A stretch of DNA of 13,290 nt from DG-33 sp964345105 (GTDB lineage Archaea; Hadarchaeota; Hadarchaeia; Hadarchaeales; Hadarchaeaceae), in contig CAYFPZ010000022.1 in assembly GCA_964345105.1 (NCBI GenBank), positions 1 through 13,290 of the forward strand. The letters run 5' to 3'. Shown in pieces: positions 11,843 to 13,290 of this stretch. The position numbers and the translations under genes are program-made. Under the pieces are notes generated by a model. It was given only the letters and a program-made list of their open reading frames with translations, did not search any database and had not been told where the DNA came from. How positions within the stretch are numbered: the stretch's first letter is position 1; each line of letters begins with the position of its first letter.

Positions 11843-13111
11843 TTATCCACCTGCCCTCTCCTCGGATAATTTCCTGAAATAATAGGTGAGTGGATTCTTT
11901 ATCTTACGATCACGACAAAATTCGTCTGGGTCGCAGAGCGGCGGGGCCGACATCTGTATTTTCGAACAATTCGGGCAACGATACCACTTCGATTTTCCGC
12001 TGCCATCCAGGCGAGGCTCGGTCGTCATGCCGAACCCGAGATGGTAGTAAACATTCGCCTTTTCTTGAGGTTGATCTTGGAAAAATGGGGGTTTGCATCG
12101 CTCGGCCGCTTCAAAAATTGGAGCTGCGATCTCATCCCGAACGACCGAAATGTCCTTGATGAAATCACCAATCCGATTGGCGACCCTGCCCGAGGGAGAA
12201 ACGCGCGCGTAAGAGAGAAACGAAGTCAGTAGAACCGTGATCGCGTAGTTCCTCACCCCCGAGCCGACCCCGCCCATGGCTATTTTCACGCAAGGAGGGA
12301 ATGACTCCGGGCGAAGCTTTCCTCCCGGAACGCGCGCAAACCTCTCGCGAAGCTCAAGTTCCGGAGGCAAAAGCAAGGAAATCCGTTCGCCAACTTCGGT
12401 AAGCCGCTTGGGCGGCGCCCCAACATCGGAGAAGCGCTCGTATACTGATGTCACGTATTCCTCTGTTCGCACAGCTATGAAGGCCGAAAAAAGATCCCAG
12501 AGAGCGCGAGGGGTGATCACCGCCCTGCCGTTCACCAGATAAAACTTCGTCAGCTCGGCGCGCCGATGTCTGAGTAGGGGAGCCATATCCGTCCAGCGCA
12601 CTGCATATCTGGGCAAATATTGTGGGAGTAAGCGATCGTCTATGGTCTCTACGCCGTCCTCCGCGAGGCGTCGGTCACGTATCTTGTAGAGATCCTCCCG
12701 AGGAATTTCTACGCTGCCAAGCTTGACCCCATCGCCGCCCTCCAGCTCAACGAGTTTAATCGAACGCTTAACCACTTCCAAACACAAATTCCCATGCCCG
12801 CGCTTGAAGAGGTCGTACATGCGATACTTGATCGTATCCTTTGTCGCGTCACTTATCAAGCGGGCCTCGCGTGAGTAGGGGTACGAAACTGCGGCCACGC
12901 CCTGACACATGAGGTAAAAAGAGAGCACATCAGCTCGAACCGCCTCGATATCAGACTCAACCACCATATCTTTGCTTGACCATTTCACGCGCTCGATAGC
13001 TCGATCGACTACTTCCTGCGGCATCGAATCCAGCGGGGGTGACTTCTCCACCAGCTTCTTTGCCTCATCTCCGAACGGGTCTAGCGTTGCTACATACTCT
13101 GGAGCGATCAA
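11843..13111 (-). CDS. priL: DNA primase large subunit PriL
   Basis: The 422-residue regulatory primase subunit carries the C-terminal iron-sulfur domain. The N-terminal helical region opens with LDPFG and ARLISDATKD-type elements shared with euryarchaeal PriL. The C-terminal domain has FPPC (C274), YRCPNC (C379, C382), LC (C393) and FC (C399), then KNPLTYYF. By family alignment, C274, C382, C393 and C399 are the likely [4Fe-4S] ligands. C339 and C379 are extra. The start is TTG 13111 with GGTGA 9 bases upstream; Pyrococcus PriL begins about 9 residues later at LDPFG, but no start codon lies there. It is first in the cluster, so the promoter lies within 13112-13290. Confidence 0.95.
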   Translation of the reverse strand: MIAPEYVATLDPFGDEAKKLVEKSPPLDSMPQEVVDRAIERVKWSSKDMVVESDIEAVRADVLSFYLMCQGVAAVSYPYSREARLISDATKDTIKYRMYDLFKRGHGNLCLEVVKRSIKLVELEGGDGVKLGSVEIPREDLYKIRDRRLAEDGVETIDDRLLPQYLPRYAVRWTDMAPLLRHRRAELTKFYLVNGRAVITPRALWDLFSAFIAVRTEEYVTSVYERFSDVGAPPKRLTEVGERISLLLPPELELRERFARVPGGKLRPESFPPCVKIAMGGVGSGVRNYAITVLLTSFLSYARVSPSGRVANRIGDFIKDISVVRDEIAAPIFEAAERCKPPFFQDQPQEKANVYYHLGFGMTTEPRLDGSGKSKWYRCPNCSKIQMSAPPLCDPDEFCRDRKIKNPLTYYFRKLSEERAGG

Positions 13112-13290
13112 GATCCAGCCTCACCAACTATTCGTTCTTAGAGTTTGATACCACTTTCACATCGATTTGAGATAGCTAACCTAAAAACTTTCAGTGGAAA
13201 TGAAGGTTAAAATTTATAATGCGAACGGGGTTAAAGCGATACCGTGGCAGAAATGCAACGTGGAAATATAGGTTCATGGTAGTTTCAAAA
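13112..13290. other. Intergenic region upstream of priL, with plus-strand TATA-like box
   Basis: No recognised gene lies here. TTTATAAT at 13214-13221 is a TATA-like box that on the plus strand predicts a start near 13243. A frame opening ATG at 13276 (MVVSK, AGGT just upstream) runs off the window and may be a divergent gene. On the minus strand the only TATA-like choices for priL (around 13186, or the same AT-rich element read backwards) are weak. ACTTTCA occurs twice, at 13153-13159 and 13187-13193. Confidence 0.3.

Noticed and set aside
1..13290. tRNA, rRNA or CRISPR array
   Set aside because: No cloverleaf, rRNA segment, or regularly spaced identical repeats were recognised; the 32-base repeats before alba lack conserved full-length units and spacers.

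Overview
The window is an archaeal chromosome segment. The evidence is a set of genes found only in archaea or shared by archaea and eukaryotes: Alba, aIF2-alpha, Nop10, ribosomal proteins S27e and L44e, both primase subunits, a GINS subunit, an archaeal-type AspRS, a PAC2 proteasome-assembly chaperone and a geranylgeranyl reductase. Initiation sites mix GGTGA/GGAGG-type ribosome sites, probable short leaders and many TTG or GTG starts. TATA-like boxes and T-tract ends also look archaeal. Endonuclease Q and a zinc-finger NusA-like KH protein upstream of aspS recall Thermococci and relatives such as Hadarchaeota. This placement is a guess, because there is no rRNA in the window.

Layout. (1) Positions 1-2267, plus strand, hold an accessory-looking trio: an HTH-HNH-winged-helix protein preceded by repeated TTGTTA sites, an ExeA/GspA-like AAA+ ATPase overlapping it by 4 bases, and a small HTH-like protein under its own promoter with a perfect dyad. 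(2) Positions 2264-3249 hold a divergent pair, an Lrp/AsnC-type regulator (minus) and alba (plus). Their shared intergenic region carries a palindrome and three copies of a composite motif at exactly 32-base spacing. (3) Positions 3340-5171 hold a NusA-like zinc/KH protein followed 8 bases later by aspS. (4) Positions 5176-6523, minus strand, hold a 57-residue 2[4Fe-4S] ferredoxin overlapping a geranylgeranyl reductase, a membrane-lipid saturation module. (5) A possible 42-codon gene lies at 6584-6712. (6) Endonuclease Q (DNA repair) is on the minus strand at 6731-7975. (7) Positions 8089-13111, minus strand, hold a compact information-processing cluster in the order priL, priS, gins51, rpl44e, rps27e, eif2a, nop10, PAC2 chaperone.

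The large minus-strand cluster joins DNA replication initiation, the ribosome and translation initiation, rRNA pseudouridylation and proteasome assembly in one direction. Several genes touch or overlap. The cluster is interrupted only by a 7-T tract between gins51 and rpl44e. EndoQ and its PCNA-binding-like tail lie next to the replication genes.

The part least explained by known systems is the leftmost trio. A nuclease-like protein with two different DNA-binding domains is translationally coupled to a transposition or secretion-type AAA+ ATPase, behind an AT-rich region of repeated sites. Other points worth checking are the 32-base phased promoter array before alba, the non-discriminating signature of AspRS with an unusual Gly, and the near-HbYX tail of the PAC2 chaperone.
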